Positions 16,523 through 28,700 of a DNA stretch of 64,000 nt are shown piece by piece. The stretch comes from Rhodococcus sp. KRD197. GTDB taxonomy: Bacteria; Actinomycetota; Actinomycetes; Mycobacteriales; Mycobacteriaceae. The stretch lies in the NCBI RefSeq assembly GCF_017168235.1, contig NZ_JABFAO010000002.1, positions 452,388-516,387 of the forward strand, in the 5' to 3' direction. Each line of letters begins with the position of its first letter. Within the stretch, counting starts at the first letter, position 1. The notes below the pieces were generated by a model that worked only from the letters and a program-made list of their open reading frames with translations, searched no databases and had not been told where the DNA came from. The position numbers and the translations under genes were made by a program.

Positions 16523-17054
16523 CGATGCCCTGAACGAGCGTGTCGATGATGGATCGAGCTGTAGCCGGGTCGTGATCGTGGGTCAGCAGACCTTCGACGA
16601 CGAAGGTGATGATCTGACAGTGTGCTTCGGCATCGGCAGTGGGCATATCGGCTGGCAGCTCGGCACGGGTGAGTGCATCGGCCATGGAATGGAAATTCTC
16701 GTGCCAGGTGTCGACTGCTCGAGATGACAGGCGACGGTTGTGCACTGTGTCCACCAGCCGACCCATCCCCTTCAGCTCCGCAGTAACCCACATGAGTTTG
16801 TCGGCCAGATCGAGTTCTGCGAGGTCGGTCCAACGTTGGAGCGATTCGGCGAGGACGACGTCCAACACGGCGACGAGTAGCTCGTCCTTGTCGGTGAAGT
16901 ACCAGTAGATCGTCGTCGATGTCACTCCGGCTGCGCTGGCGATGCGTGCGAGCGAGACTTCCTCGTATCCACGTTCGAGGAACAGGATGCGAGCAGCCGA
17001 GACGATCTCCTCGCGCTTCTCTTCCCGTTGACGGGGTCGTCGATTCCGAGGCAT
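16509..17054 (-). CDS. TetR-family regulator divergent from alpha/beta hydrolase
   Basis: The protein has 181 residues. The HTH is REEIVSAARILFLERGYEEV, SLARIASAAGVTSTTIYWYF and TDKDELLVAVL, all standard TetR. The 3' end overlaps the neighbouring TetR gene tail to tail. The short gap to the divergent hydrolase carries a perfect palindrome overlapping a promoter, so it very probably represses the hydrolase gene and perhaps itself. The ligand is unknown. Confidence 0.87.
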   Translation of the reverse strand: MPRNRRPRQREEKREEIVSAARILFLERGYEEVSLARIASAAGVTSTTIYWYFTDKDELLVAVLDVVLAESLQRWTDLAELDLADKLMWVTAELKGMGRLVDTVHNRRLSSRAVDTWHENFHSMADALTRAELPADMPTADAEAHCQIITFVVEGLLTHDHDPATARSIIDTLVQGIVRGQ

Positions 17055-17066
17055 TGTCGAAGCTTA

Positions 17067-17085
17067 TCTTGATCACCGATCAAGA
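17067..17085. promoter_or_regulatory. Probable TetR operator
   Basis: A perfect inverted repeat TCTTGATC-ACC-GATCAAGA lies between the divergent TetR and hydrolase genes. It covers the -35 element proposed for the hydrolase promoter, as expected for a repressor site. Confidence 0.65.
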
Positions 17086-17097
17086 CGGGTCTATGGT
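17069..17097 (+). promoter_or_regulatory. Probable sigma-70-type promoter of the alpha/beta hydrolase gene
   Basis: TTGATC (17069-17074) and TATGGT (17092-17097) are separated by 17 bp. The expected start of transcription, near 17104, coincides with an ATG. The transcript could therefore be leaderless from that ATG, or have a 45-nt leader to the GTG at 17149 with its strong ribosome site. Confidence 0.5.
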
Positions 17098-17148
17098 TCT
17101 TGTATGCCATTCAAGAGCAATGGCGGTTGCTTCGATGAGGGGAGTCCC

Positions 17149-18078
17149 GTGCGGGATACCGATCACGCATTCACACGTTCCGTCGAGAGGTTCGACTCCG
17201 CAGGAGTGAGTTGCGTTGCGGATGTCTACCGCCCACGTGAGGCGCGAGCGCAACACGTCCCCGTCATCGTCATGGCACAGGGTTTCGGTGGAGTGCGAAG
17301 GCTGTGTTTGCCTTCCTACGCAGAGCGATTCGCAGCGGCGGGCTATGTCGTCGCGTTGTTCGACTACAGGTTCTTCGGCGACAGCGAGGGCTCACCGCGT
17401 GAGTTGTTGGACATCGCAGCGCAGCTGGAGGATTGGCGGGCAGCTGTGTCGTGGGCGCGCACCCTCGACGGGGTCGATCCAGAACGAGTGGTGGGATGGG
17501 GCACTTCGTTTGCCGGGGGGCATGTTCTGACCCTGGCCGGCACCGGAACCGATTTCACTGCCGTCATCGCGCAGGTGCCGCATGTAAGCGGTTTCGCTGC
17601 AGCGCGCGCAACGGGCCTCCGGCAATCGCTGCGCCTGGCTCCAGCTGCGATCGAAGACCTGTGGAGGTCAATCCGTGGCCGAGAGCCCCGGTATGTCGCA
17701 TCGATCGGTCCGGCGGGCAGTGCTGCGGTGATGGCGACCGCCGATGCCGATCCGGCCGTGGACCGGATGGTGGCGGCTTCGGGTATGTCGCGAGACGATT
17801 TTCCCGAACGGGTGGCGGCGCGGGTGCTGCTGTCGGTCACCATGTACTCGCCGCTCCGGTACGCGCGAAACACTCAGTGTCCAGCATTGATTCAAGTAGC
17901 TACCGAGGACGAGATAGCGCCGGCCGGGCCTGCTCGTACGGCGGCGGACCGAATTCCGCGAGGGACCATTATCGAGTACGACGCAGGCCATTTCGATTTG
18001 TACATCGAACCACTTTTCGAGCAGGTCGTGGCCGACCAGCTGGAGTTTCTGGCTTCGAACGCCCCGGTGCAACGCTAG
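17149..18078 (+). CDS. Alpha/beta hydrolase (dipeptidyl-peptidase/dienelactone-hydrolase-like)
   Basis: The chosen start is GTG 17149, preceded by GAGGGGAG at a normal distance; ATG 17104, fifteen codons earlier, is the alternative. The protein has about 309 residues. It has VIVMAQGFGGVRRL (oxyanion region), ALFDYRFFGDSEG, the nucleophile elbow GWGTSFAGGHVL (GxSxG), the acid in VATEDEIAP and the histidine in DAGHFDLY. It resembles the alpha/beta hydrolases with an inserted cap that act on small esters or lactones. It is divergent from a TetR repressor, and its end overlaps the convergent amidase by 4 bp. The substrate is unknown. Confidence 0.82.
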   Translation: MRDTDHAFTRSVERFDSAGVSCVADVYRPREARAQHVPVIVMAQGFGGVRRLCLPSYAERFAAAGYVVALFDYRFFGDSEGSPRELLDIAAQLEDWRAAVSWARTLDGVDPERVVGWGTSFAGGHVLTLAGTGTDFTAVIAQVPHVSGFAAARATGLRQSLRLAPAAIEDLWRSIRGREPRYVASIGPAGSAAVMATADADPAVDRMVAASGMSRDDFPERVAARVLLSVTMYSPLRYARNTQCPALIQVATEDEIAPAGPARTAADRIPRGTIIEYDAGHFDLYIEPLFEQVVADQLEFLASNAPVQR

Positions 18079-19505
18079 TCGACGTCGGTGATCCGCCGAA
18101 ATGGCTGTGCCGCTTCGAGTTCGAACGCCACTTCCAGCAGCGCCGTTTCGTTGCCATGATCGGCGGACAACTGGATGCCGATCGGTAACCCGTCCGCGGT
18201 GCAGCCCAGCGGCATCGAGATCGCGGGGCCACCCGACGCATTGTTCAGCGGCGTGAAAGCGACATAGGCGAGCAACCGGGGAAAGAGCACGTCGAACCCG
18301 TTCGCGGGGGAGAGGTGTCCGAGCCTCGGTGTCGTGTGCGCGAGAACCGGCGACACCATGATGTCCAGGTCGGCGAACGCGCGGTGGTAGTTGGCTTCCG
18401 ATCGGCGCAACCGTCGGATCGTCTGCGGCGTTTTCCAGAAGTTCCGGATGAACCTCTTCGACAGACCACGAGTCAATGCGTCGGTCTGGGATCGGTCGAA
18501 GCTCGGGTCCAACGTCCACTTCCCGAAGTTCTGGACCGCGAAGCCCAGCAGACCCCAGTAGTGCTGAAAGTCGTCCTGAAACGCCAACAGTTCCTTCTCG
18601 GGCAACGGCAGTCCGATCTCCCGAACACTGTGTCCGAGGTCGGCAAGGACGCGTGCGGTGTTCTCGACTGCCTTCCGGGTGTCCTCGTCGACGGGTATGC
18701 CCGGTAGTGACCGCATCACGAGGCCGATGCGCAACCGTCGCTTCGCGGGGCCCTCGACGAGTCCGACCGGCCGAAGCTGCGGCGCTGGGCGGTACCGCTC
18801 GACCTGCGCGAGGAACGCAGCTGTATCGCGCACAGTTCGGGTGAGCACCCCGTTGGACACGATGTTCACCGGCATACTCGAGGCGTGGGCGTCGAATATC
18901 TCACGGCCACGTGTGGGCTTGAGTCCGACGAGTCCGCACGCGGCCGCGGGGATGCGTATCGAGCCGCCTCCGTCATTCGCGTGCGCGATGGGTACCACGC
19001 CCGCGGCGACGAGTGCCGCGGATCCGCCGGACGAGGCGCCGGAGGAGAATTCGGTGTTCCAGGGATTGCAGGTAGGCGGGAGCGTCTCGAACTCGGTGCT
19101 GGCGTTGAACCCGAACTCGGGCATCATCGACTTGCCGAGGCTGATCAGCCCTGTCGAGAGCAGCTGATCGGTGAAGTCGGCATTGCTGTGTGCGGGAGTG
19201 GAATTGATTGCAAGCGAACCGTGATCGGTCGGCAATCCCGCGACGTCGGTGTTGTCCTTGACGAAGGTCGGGACCCCGGCGAAGACGCCAACGCCCGGAC
19301 TGTGGGCGCGAAGGCGTGCACGGTCGAAATCGGGTGTTTCGATGGCATTGAGGCGAGCATTGACCGCATCGGCACGTGCGATGGCGGCATCGACGGCCTC
19401 GACCGCACTGATGTCGCCGGATTCGATCGCGGATGCGACGCCTGTTGCGTCGAGGTCGCCCAGGGCATCGTCGCCGAACGCGTGGACCCGCTTTGAAATT
19501 GTCAA
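18075..19505 (-). CDS. Amidase-signature family amidase
   Basis: The protein has 476 residues starting at TTG 19503-19505, which has a clear GGGGAG ribosome site 6 nt upstream. The amidase signature is complete: the lysine in FVKDNTD, the cis-Ser in NPWNTEFSSGASSGGSAA, and the nucleophile Ser in DGGGSIRIPAA. The family hydrolyses carboxamides and some aryl acylamides, and this protein should be cytosolic. It is convergent with the alpha/beta hydrolase and divergent from the NRPS. No nitrile hydratase or other pathway partner lies beside it, so the natural substrate is open. Confidence 0.87.
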   Translation of the reverse strand: MTISKRVHAFGDDALGDLDATGVASAIESGDISAVEAVDAAIARADAVNARLNAIETPDFDRARLRAHSPGVGVFAGVPTFVKDNTDVAGLPTDHGSLAINSTPAHSNADFTDQLLSTGLISLGKSMMPEFGFNASTEFETLPPTCNPWNTEFSSGASSGGSAALVAAGVVPIAHANDGGGSIRIPAAACGLVGLKPTRGREIFDAHASSMPVNIVSNGVLTRTVRDTAAFLAQVERYRPAPQLRPVGLVEGPAKRRLRIGLVMRSLPGIPVDEDTRKAVENTARVLADLGHSVREIGLPLPEKELLAFQDDFQHYWGLLGFAVQNFGKWTLDPSFDRSQTDALTRGLSKRFIRNFWKTPQTIRRLRRSEANYHRAFADLDIMVSPVLAHTTPRLGHLSPANGFDVLFPRLLAYVAFTPLNNASGGPAISMPLGCTADGLPIGIQLSADHGNETALLEVAFELEAAQPFRRITDVD

Positions 19506-19599
19506 TCGAACTCCCCATTGTGGACGTCGCTCGACTATAGCGATGCGTTGTGGGAGTGCGAGGCGTAACCGTAGGCATGCTAAGAAAACCGGTCGTTCG

Positions 19600-19667
19600 T
19601 CAAATGAAACAAGCTATTTGAAACTTAAAGTTTGTTAAACCCCGTACAAAAGGGGAGAAGTTTGTTA
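19600..19667. promoter_or_regulatory. Repeat-rich AT-biased segment upstream of the NRPS
   Basis: Several elements are stacked here: inverted repeat TCAAAT/ATTTGA (19600-19605, 19616-19621), palindrome AAACTT-A-AAGTTT (19621-19633), two copies of AAGTTTGTTA (19628-19637 and 19658-19667) exactly 30 bp apart, and a small hairpin CCCC...GGGG between them (19640-19655). It is clearly richer in A and T than the flanks. It probably holds the NRPS promoter and regulator sites, but I cannot assign -10 and -35 elements with confidence. Confidence 0.5.
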
Positions 19668-19735
19668 GCTTGGTCGCGGACACACGGGGTGGGATCGGCG
19701 TTTACAGCGGGTGGATGACTCGCCCAGGGGGAACA

Positions 19736-22700
19736 GTGACGGACTCGATACAGGTCCCTGGCGTACTGCCGACGGACGAGGACTACGAGCAACCTTTCGA
19801 TCTCACGGCCGCGCAGTACGGGATGTGGTTGTCGCAGCAGCTGCATCCCCATTCGACGCACAGCGTGGCGCACTACATGGAGGTCCGTGGTGACCTGGAC
19901 CTGGAGCTCCTTACGGAGTCGATGCGCATTGCTGCCGTGGAGACAGGCTCGCTCCTCACTCGGCTGATCGCCCCCGGTTGCACGGATGCGGGTGCGCAGA
20001 CCGTTCGCCAGGTGCTCGACCTCTCGACCATGCCCGACGAGCTGGAGCACATCGATCTGACCGATGATCCGGATCCGATCGCCCGCGCACACGCGTGGAT
20101 GAACGCGGAGTTCACCGCCGAGATCGACATGTATCGAGGCCCGCTGTGCAGAACAGCTGTTCTGACGGTCGGACCCCAGCATCACTTCTGGTACGCACGC
20201 GCGCACCACGTAGTGATCGACGGCTACGGCTCCGCGGTGATCGCTGTTCGAACGGCCGAGGTGTACACCTCCCTGCAGCGAGGCGAGACCGCCCCACCTG
20301 CGAAATCGCGGCATCCGCGGGCTTTCCTCGAAGCCGAGGCCAAGTACCGGTCATCGCATCGAATTGCCAAGGACCGCGAGTACTGGGCCGGTGTGGCGTC
20401 CGAACTTGCCGAGCCGGTGCTGCTTTCCGGGCGATCCGCGGAACCGTCGGCATTCAATCATCGGTGCGACAGAACGCTGGAACAGCAGACAGACAAGGCA
20501 CTCGCCCTTGCTGCGGATACGCATGGAACCACCGTCGCCGCGCTGGTCGTCGCGGCATTCTCGGCTTACCTGGCCCGAGCAACCGACAGCGAGGACGTCG
20601 TACTCACGTTGCCGATGGCGGCTCGGGTGACCGCGTGGGCTCGCTCGTCCGCGACCATGACTGCCAATGCCGTTCCCATCGGGGTGCACGTCGGGCCATC
20701 TACGACCGTCGGTGAACTCGTTGCCGAAGTAGGCTCCAGAATCGGCAACGCCCTGCGGCACCAGCTACTTCCGGCATCGGAGATTGCCGGGGATCTGCGC
20801 GCGTCGGGCGCGACGCTTGGGCCGACGATCAACCTGATGCTGTTCGGCGACGAGATTCGACTGGGTGAACTCGACGCACGATTGGACCTGCTGACCTCGG
20901 GGCCGACCGCAGACATGGCCGTCACCGTGCACACGAATTCCGCGACCGGGCACATGCGTGTCGATTTCGAAGGCAACCCCGCCACCTACGAGCGCGCCGA
21001 CGTGGAGATGCACAGCGAGCGGTTCACACAGTTCCTGCACCACTTCGCGACTCGACATGCGGACAGCGTCGTCGGCGCGGTCGAAGTACTGACCGAATGG
21101 GATCGACGTCTGCTTCTCGGCGAGTGGAACGGCGGGGCGGCAACCGTGCTGGCGACCTTGCCCGAGATCTTCGGGAGGGGCGTCCTCCGGGCTCCGGATC
21201 GTCCCGCGATCGTAGACGGTGAGACAGTGGTCGACTACCGCGAACTCGATCGGCAGTCCAACGCCATGGGCCGGCTTCTGATCGGCATGGGCGTCGGACC
21301 CGATGTCCCTGTGGCTGTAGTAGTTCCCAGATCGCACGCGTCCGTCACCGTCGTCTGGGCGATCACCAAGGCCGGTGGGGTGTACGTTCCGATCGACCCG
21401 GCGCACCCAATCGAGCGCATCGCGCGCACGCTGGAGGACTGCGGGGCGCGAGTCGGCGTGACGACGCATGATCGTCTGGACTCGCTCCCCAGCGAGATCG
21501 ACTGGATCGTCATCGGCGAGGACCCAGCGCGAGAACACTCCACCGACCCGATCACCGACGCCGACCGGCTCCAGCCTCTGTCGCTGGACAACCTCGCATA
21601 CCTGATCTACACCTCCGGAAGTACCGGAGTTCCCAAAGGAGTGGCGGTCACCCACCGAGGTATCGGACCTATCGCCCACGCTGCCATCGCTGCACACGGA
21701 ATTACCGTGGGCACGCGCGTCATGCATTTCGTGTCAATGGGTTTCGATGCCTCCATACTGGAGATGCTTCTGGCCTTCGGTGCGGGCGGAACCCTCGTGG
21801 TGTTGCCCACCGGTGTCTACGGCGGCGACGAGTTGGGCGCCCTGCTGACCGAACACTGCATCGACGCCGGATTCATCACACCCTCGGCATTGGCGACCGT
21901 ATCACCTGGTGCGGGCACGACTCTCGTCTCGATCGGCGTCGGGGGCGATGCCGTCCCCGCAGCGCTCGTGGACGATTGGGCTCCCGGACGTCGGATGATC
22001 GATGTCTACGGACCCACCGAGACCACGGTTGCGGTAACCCTCGGCCCGTTGCGAGCGGGCCGGAAAGTTGTCCTCGGTAGTCCCATCGACGGGATCCGTG
22101 CCTACGTCCTCGACAGTGCAATGGCTCTGACCCCGCCCGGCTGTGTGGGCGAGCTCTACATCGGTGGAACAGGTGTGGCGCGCGGATACCACGAACGACG
22201 CGGACTGACGGCAACTCGCTTCGTGGCAGATCCGTTCGGTGGCGGACGGCTGTACCGCACCGGCGATCTCGTGAAATGGACTGCGGCCGGCGATCTCTCC
22301 TATATCGGGCGGCGCGATCATCAGGTGAAGGTGCGGGGGTTCCGCATCGAGCTCGGTGAAATCGAAGAAGCGCTTCGCGCGCATCCGCAGGTGTCGGACG
22401 CCGTCGTCGTCGTGCACGGTGACGGCCTGGCACGCACGCTCGTCGGCTACGTCGTGGCCGACGGTGATCTCGCCCTGGATCCGGACGAGGTGACCACATC
22501 ACTGGTCGGAACCCTCCCCGCGTACATGGTTCCGCATCGTCTGGTGGTGCTGGAGGCATTCGTGCTCAATGCCAACGGGAAGGTCGATCGCAAGCAGCTG
22601 CCCGATCCCGGGGAACGCAGCCTCGGTAGCGGACGAGAGCCACGGACTCCGCAAGAGAATGCCGTTGCTCGAATTTTCGCCGACGTGCTCGACGTTCCGT

Positions 22701-25700
22701 CGGTTGGAGCCACCGACGACTTCTTCTCCCTGGGCGGAAACTCGTTGCTCGCCACCGTCGTCGCAGCTCGATTGGCTTCGGACGGGAACTACCAAGTCGG
22801 TGTGCGCGAGGTCCTGCTGCATTCGACCGTCGAGCGTCTCGCCGCGGTTCTGCGTGATGGGTCTGCCGAGCCGAACGGGCCGGTGCGAGTCTCACGCACC
22901 GAACCGTTGCCCACGTCACCGTCCCAGCGAAGCATGTGGTGGATCGAGCGCTATCAGCCATCTGCGGCCTATCACATCCCGCTCGCCCTGCGTGTGCACG
23001 GTGAATTCGCTACTGCAGCAGCACATGCCGCGCTCGAAGATGTCGTGCGACGCCACGAGAGTCTGCGAACTGTCTTCTCCACTGATTCGGTCGACGGTTC
23101 CCCGCTGCAAGTGGTTCTCGACGCACCGACCCCCGAGCAGCCATTGCCGTTCGATACCGTGCAGATCACCGACACCGACACCGACACCGATACCGCGGTT
23201 CGCGGTGCGCTCGCGGAGATCACGTTGCGGCCGTTCGACCTCGAACGCGACCTTCCCTTGCGCGCACGCGTGATCTCGATACCTGCGCGCGATGAGCACA
23301 TCGTGGCTCTTGTGCTGCACCACATCTGTGTCGACGGGTGGTCGCTCGGGGTGTTGGCAGCGGACATCGTGGATGCGTACCGGGTGCGGCGAAGTGGCAG
23401 CGAGCCGACCTCGGATGCGCCCCCGGTGCAGTACGCCGATGCTGTGATGTGGCAGCGGGCCGAGCTCGGCGCGGCCGAGGACCCCGGCTCGGCGCTGAGT
23501 TCGCTGACGTCGTGGTGGTCGGATGCTCTCGCCGATCTACCGGACACTCGCCCGCCGGGCACCACCCGAAATCGGCCGGCCGTTCCGTCGGGACGGGGCG
23601 GGGTGGTATCGGTCGTGGTGAATGCCGAGCTGAGAGCGGGAATGGACAGGTTGGCCACCGGGACCGGGGCAACTGAGTTCATGGTCGTGCACGCCGCGGT
23701 TGCCCTGGTGCTGCGACGGTTGGGCATCGGCGACGACGTGGTGATCGGTACCGCCGTGGCCGGGCGCGGGCATCGCGACCTGGACCGCGTCGTCGGAATG
23801 TTCGTCAACTCGGTCGTCCTGAGAACACGTCTCACACAGAGCCACTCGGTTCGTGAACATCTGCTCGCCGTGCGGAGCGCCGACATCGAGGCGTTGTCGC
23901 GGGCGACGATGCCCTTCGACACGCTCGTCGAGCATCTCGCGCCCGTCCGCGTACCGGGGCGGCACCCGCTGTTCCAGGTGATGCTGACCGATCGAGTCAC
24001 CCCAAATGTGTCGGTGGAGATCGGCGGGGGGAGCGTCAGTGCGTACGGCATCGATCTGCCCGTCGCCAAGTACGACCTCGAACTCGTCCTCGATCATCCG
24101 TCCGAGCGGCCCGATGAGACTCGGATCGTGCTGACCTACGCGGAGGATCTGTATGACGGGCCCACCGCCGAGGCGATCCTGCGACGCCTGACCTCCGTGC
24201 TCGAACAGATGGTCGCGGCGCCGGAGTTGTCCATCGATCTCGTCGATGTTCTGGTGCCGGAGGAGCATTCGGTGCTCGTTCCCATGACGAGTGGGCTACC
24301 GGAACCGCGTGGGGTGGGGATCGACCGCGCGCTCGCGGACATCGCTCGCACGGTGCCGTCGACTGCGATCGCCATCGTCGAGGGTGAACAATCCATCACC
24401 TACCGAGAGCTGGACAGGCTCGTCGACCGCCTGGCCACGCGCCTCGAACAGCACGGAGTCGGACCCGAGACCCGCGTGGTCGGCATGCTGCCTCGTTCCT
24501 CGGACTCGCTCCTGTGTGTGCTCGCCGTGGCCCGCGCGGGCGGTGTCTATGTGCCGGTCGACCCTGCCTACCCGACGGACCGGCGAGAGTTCATGGTCCG
24601 GGACAGCAGCGCGGTGATGGGCCTGACGCACACGCACGTCGACGCCTCCGACAGCTTCTGGTGCTCGCTCGAATCGCTGCTCACCGGCGATGTCCTCGCC
24701 GATACCGAGGAGGTCGATTTCCCCGAGATCCCGTCCTCGTGTTCGGCGTACGTCATCTACACCTCGGGTACGACCGGTAGACCGAAGGGTGTCGAGGTCT
24801 CACGGCAGTCGTTCGCCGATGTCGGCGTCGAACTGGTGCGCGCTTTCGACGTGACGGGTGACGCGCGTGTGCTGGCGTTCGCCTCCCCGAGTTTCGACGC
24901 GTCCATGCTCGAGATCGCGCTCGCCATCCGTTCGGGTGCCACACTCGTTCTCGCCCCGGCCGAGGTCGTCGGCGGTGCAGAACTGCAGACGGTGATCGAG
25001 AACGGCGAGGTTTCACACTGCTTCCTCACGCCCTCGGTGCTCGCCACCCTCGATCTGTCCAGCCCGGCTCTGGCCACGATGACCACGATCGGAATCGGCG
25101 GTGAGAACTTCGGGTCGGAGCTGCTCTCCGCAGTGTCCGGTCGTCGAATCGTGAACGTATACGGGCCCACCGAGTCGACCATCAGCACTCACCTGCCGGT
25201 ATTGGATCCGGCGGAGGACGTGAGCATCGGCGTTCCCGTGGCGGGGGTCCGCGCCGCGGTGCTCGATTCACGACTCCTGCCCACCCCGGCAGGCGTCGTC
25301 GGCGAACTGCACCTATCGGGCGGTCAACTCGCGCGTGGTTACGTCGAGCGACCCGGGTTGACGGCCTCGCGGTTCGTGGCAGATCCGTTCGGGCCACCGG
25401 GTTCTCGGATGTACCGCACGGGCGATCTGGCGTCGGTGGACCTTTCCTCCGACTCACCCGTGCCGGTCGTCAAGATTGTGGGACGCAGCGACTTCCAGGT
25501 GAAGGTCCGAGGTCTCCGTATCGAACTCGGTGAGATCGACGCGGTACTGGCGGGTGCGCCGGGAGTGGACCTCGCCGTGACCGTGACCGCCCCGAACCCG
25601 AGAAACGAGACCGTGCTGGTGTCGTACGTTCACGGAGATGGGGTGCTCGATCCCGTCGAGCTGACCCGGATCGCGGCCGAACGACTGCCGCGACACATGG

Positions 25701-28700
25701 TGCCGACGCGCATAATCGTGCTCGACTCGATTCCGCTGACACCGGTCGGCAAGCTCGATCGTGCCGCGCTGCCGCCCCCGTCCTTCGACGCGGTGGCCGA
25801 GACAGATGGGCCACGAACAGCGCTCGAGGATGCGTTGGCCTCGATTCTCTCCGAGATCGTGGGCGTCGATTCGGTCGGTGTCTCCTCCGACTTCTTCGCC
25901 CTCGGCGGCACCTCGCTGTCTGCGACGAGATACGCCTCGCGAATCGGTGAGCTACTCGGACGTCACGTCCCGGTCCGCGCAGTGTTCGACCACAACACGA
26001 TTACGGAACTGGCAGTACATCTCGAAGACTCGTCCGCTCGGAACCACAGTGCCGTGGTCGGATCGCATTGGCTCACTCCACAACTACTCGAGCGTGTTCG
26101 ATCCACCCGCGTCGACCCCGTTCCGCTGTCCCCGCAACAGCAGGGCATGTGGATCGCCAGCCGAATCGACTCGACGGCAACGGCATACAACATCGTGGCC
26201 GGGTTACGCATCACCGGTGTGTTCGACGGGCAGGTGCTGTGCGATGCCCTCCAGGACGTGGTCGAACGGCACGAGGCGCTCCGAACCACCTACCCGTCCA
26301 CAGCGACGGGCCCGGTGCAGCGGATCTCCTCGCACCGCCGCGTCACCGTCGACATCGTCGATGCCCGCGGCTGCGGCCCCGTACCGACGACAGAGCTTTT
26401 CGACGCCGTGACGGCGCAACCGTTCGACCTGTCGGCCGACCTACCGGTGCGTGCTCGTGTTCTGCGCACTGCGGATGACGAGCACCTGCTGGCACTCGTC
26501 GTGCACCACATCGCAGCGGACGGTGAATCGGTACCCGCATTGTCGCGGGATCTGTTGTTCTCCTACGCCTCTCGTGAGCAAGGTCAGCGGCCGGTGTGGC
26601 CGAGCGAACCGCTGCAGTATGCCGAGTATCGATTGGCGCTCGACGCTGCGATGGCGGACGGAATCGGGGCGACCGGCCTCGAATACTGGACCCGTGTACT
26701 CGAGGCAGTACCACACGAGCACGGTCTTCCGCTCGATATGCCTCGGCCGACCACAGCGACGGGCCGAGCCGATACCGTGTCCGCCTCGATCTCGGCGGAT
26801 CTGCGAGCCCGTGTCGCGGCGACAGCTCGTGCACACAGGGCTTCGGAGTTCATGGTGCTGCACGCGACTGTGGCGACCCTCGTGGCCGAAATCGGGGGAG
26901 TGGCAGACGTCGTGATCGGCACTCCTCACTCCGGCCGCGGTGGCACGGCCGTCGATTCCATGGTGGGTATGGCCGTCAACACCCTGGCGCTGCGCATGAA
27001 CGTCTCCCGCTCCGCCACCTTCGCCGAGACGATTGCCGAGGCACGCGAGGTCGATCTCGAGGCCTTCGAACACGCGATGATTCCGTTCGATGCGGTGGTA
27101 TCCGCAGTAGCGGCACCGCGCCATGCGGCTCGACATCCCATCGTGCAAATCATGCTGGCCGTGCAGGATTCCGCGCCCTTGTCGATGAGCACCGGGGAGC
27201 GGTCCATCTCGATGATCGACGCCCCGATCACCCAGTCGGCGTTCGATCTGGTGGTGACCGTGCGGCCGAGTCACGACGGCGGCGCCGATCTTCGGATCAC
27301 GTTCTCACGAGATCTGTTCCTGCCCAGCACTGCACGGACGCTCGCCGAACGCCTGGTCGAGCTGTTGGACCGCGCGAGCGCGCAACCGTCTGCGACCGTC
27401 GCCGAACTCGTCGATGCGAGCGACGTCCGCACCGGCTCTCTGTTGCTCGGCGAGTTTGTCGATCGCGCTGTCCTGCTGGACGCGGACGCAGTCGCCGTAT
27501 GCGCAGCGGACGGCCGGTTGACGTACCGCGAACTCGACGAGTCGACAGCACTTCTGGCCGACAAGTTGCGTGCTGCCGGTGCGCGGCCGGGAACCGTCGT
27601 GGCGCTCGCTGCCGAGCGCTCGCTCGCATCGGTGACGGCGTTCTGGGCGATCGCACGAACGGGAGCGGCGGTGCTTCTACTGGATCCCGGGTATCCCACC
27701 GAGCGGCTCGAGTACATCGTCGACGATTCGGCACCGGTGTTCGGGCTGACCGACGACAGTCGTCTGGATCTACCGCAGAAGTCGTTGACCTGGTGGACCA
27801 TCGGCGACATCCAATCGGCCTCGCCGATCGACATGACTGTCGAGCGCCACCGTCCCCACCTCGATGATGTCGCGTACGTGGTGTACACGTCTGGAACCAC
27901 CGGTCGTCCGAAACCGGTGGCGGTCACCCACCGTGGCCTCGAGCGGTTCGCGGTGTCGCTCGGTCTGCAGTTCGACATCACCCCCGGCTCTCGCGTGCTA
28001 CACGTGGCCTCCCCTGGATTCGACGCCGCGATCCTGGAGATGTTGCTCTTCATCGGCCGCGGATCGACGTGTGTGGTCGCGCCGTCGTCGGTGTTCGCGG
28101 GCGCTCAACTCGGAGAGCTCGTGCAGCGAGAACGCGTCGACACGATGTTCCTCACCCCGGCGGTACTGGGCACGCTGTCGCTGGAACCGCTGGCATCGGT
28201 CACCGCGATCGGTACCGGTGGCGAGGCGATCTCGTCGGCGTTGCTGGACAAGTGGTCCCCGGGGCGACGGTTCGTCAACGCATACGGCCCGAGCGAATCG
28301 ACCGTGGCGGCCACCATGGGCCTGCAGCGGGCGGGCGTGGCACCACACATAGGTTCCGCACTACCCGGCACGGTGACGCGAATTCTCGACGCGGAACTTC
28401 GGCCGGTTTCGGCCGGGGACGTCGGGGAGCTGTATCTCGCCGGCGAAGCGCTCGGGCGGGGGTATCCGGGCCGTCCGGCGTTGACCGCGTCCCGGTTTGT
28501 CGCCGATCCGAACGGTTGCCCTGGATCGCGGATGTACCGAACGGGAGATCTGGTGCGCAGCGTCGACACGGCCGAAGGCCGCCAGCTCGACATTCTCGGA
28601 AGGTCCGACTCGCAGAGGAAGATTCGAGGAGTACGAGTCGAACCGGCCGAGGTCGAGGCCGTGTTGACTGCGCAGCCGTCGATCGAGGCCGCCGCGGTGA

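Noticed and set aside
23168..23191. Short tandem units considered as a CRISPR-like array
   Set aside because: Units are contiguous hexamers inside a coding domain with no spacers and no cas genes; no CRISPR array is seen anywhere in the window.
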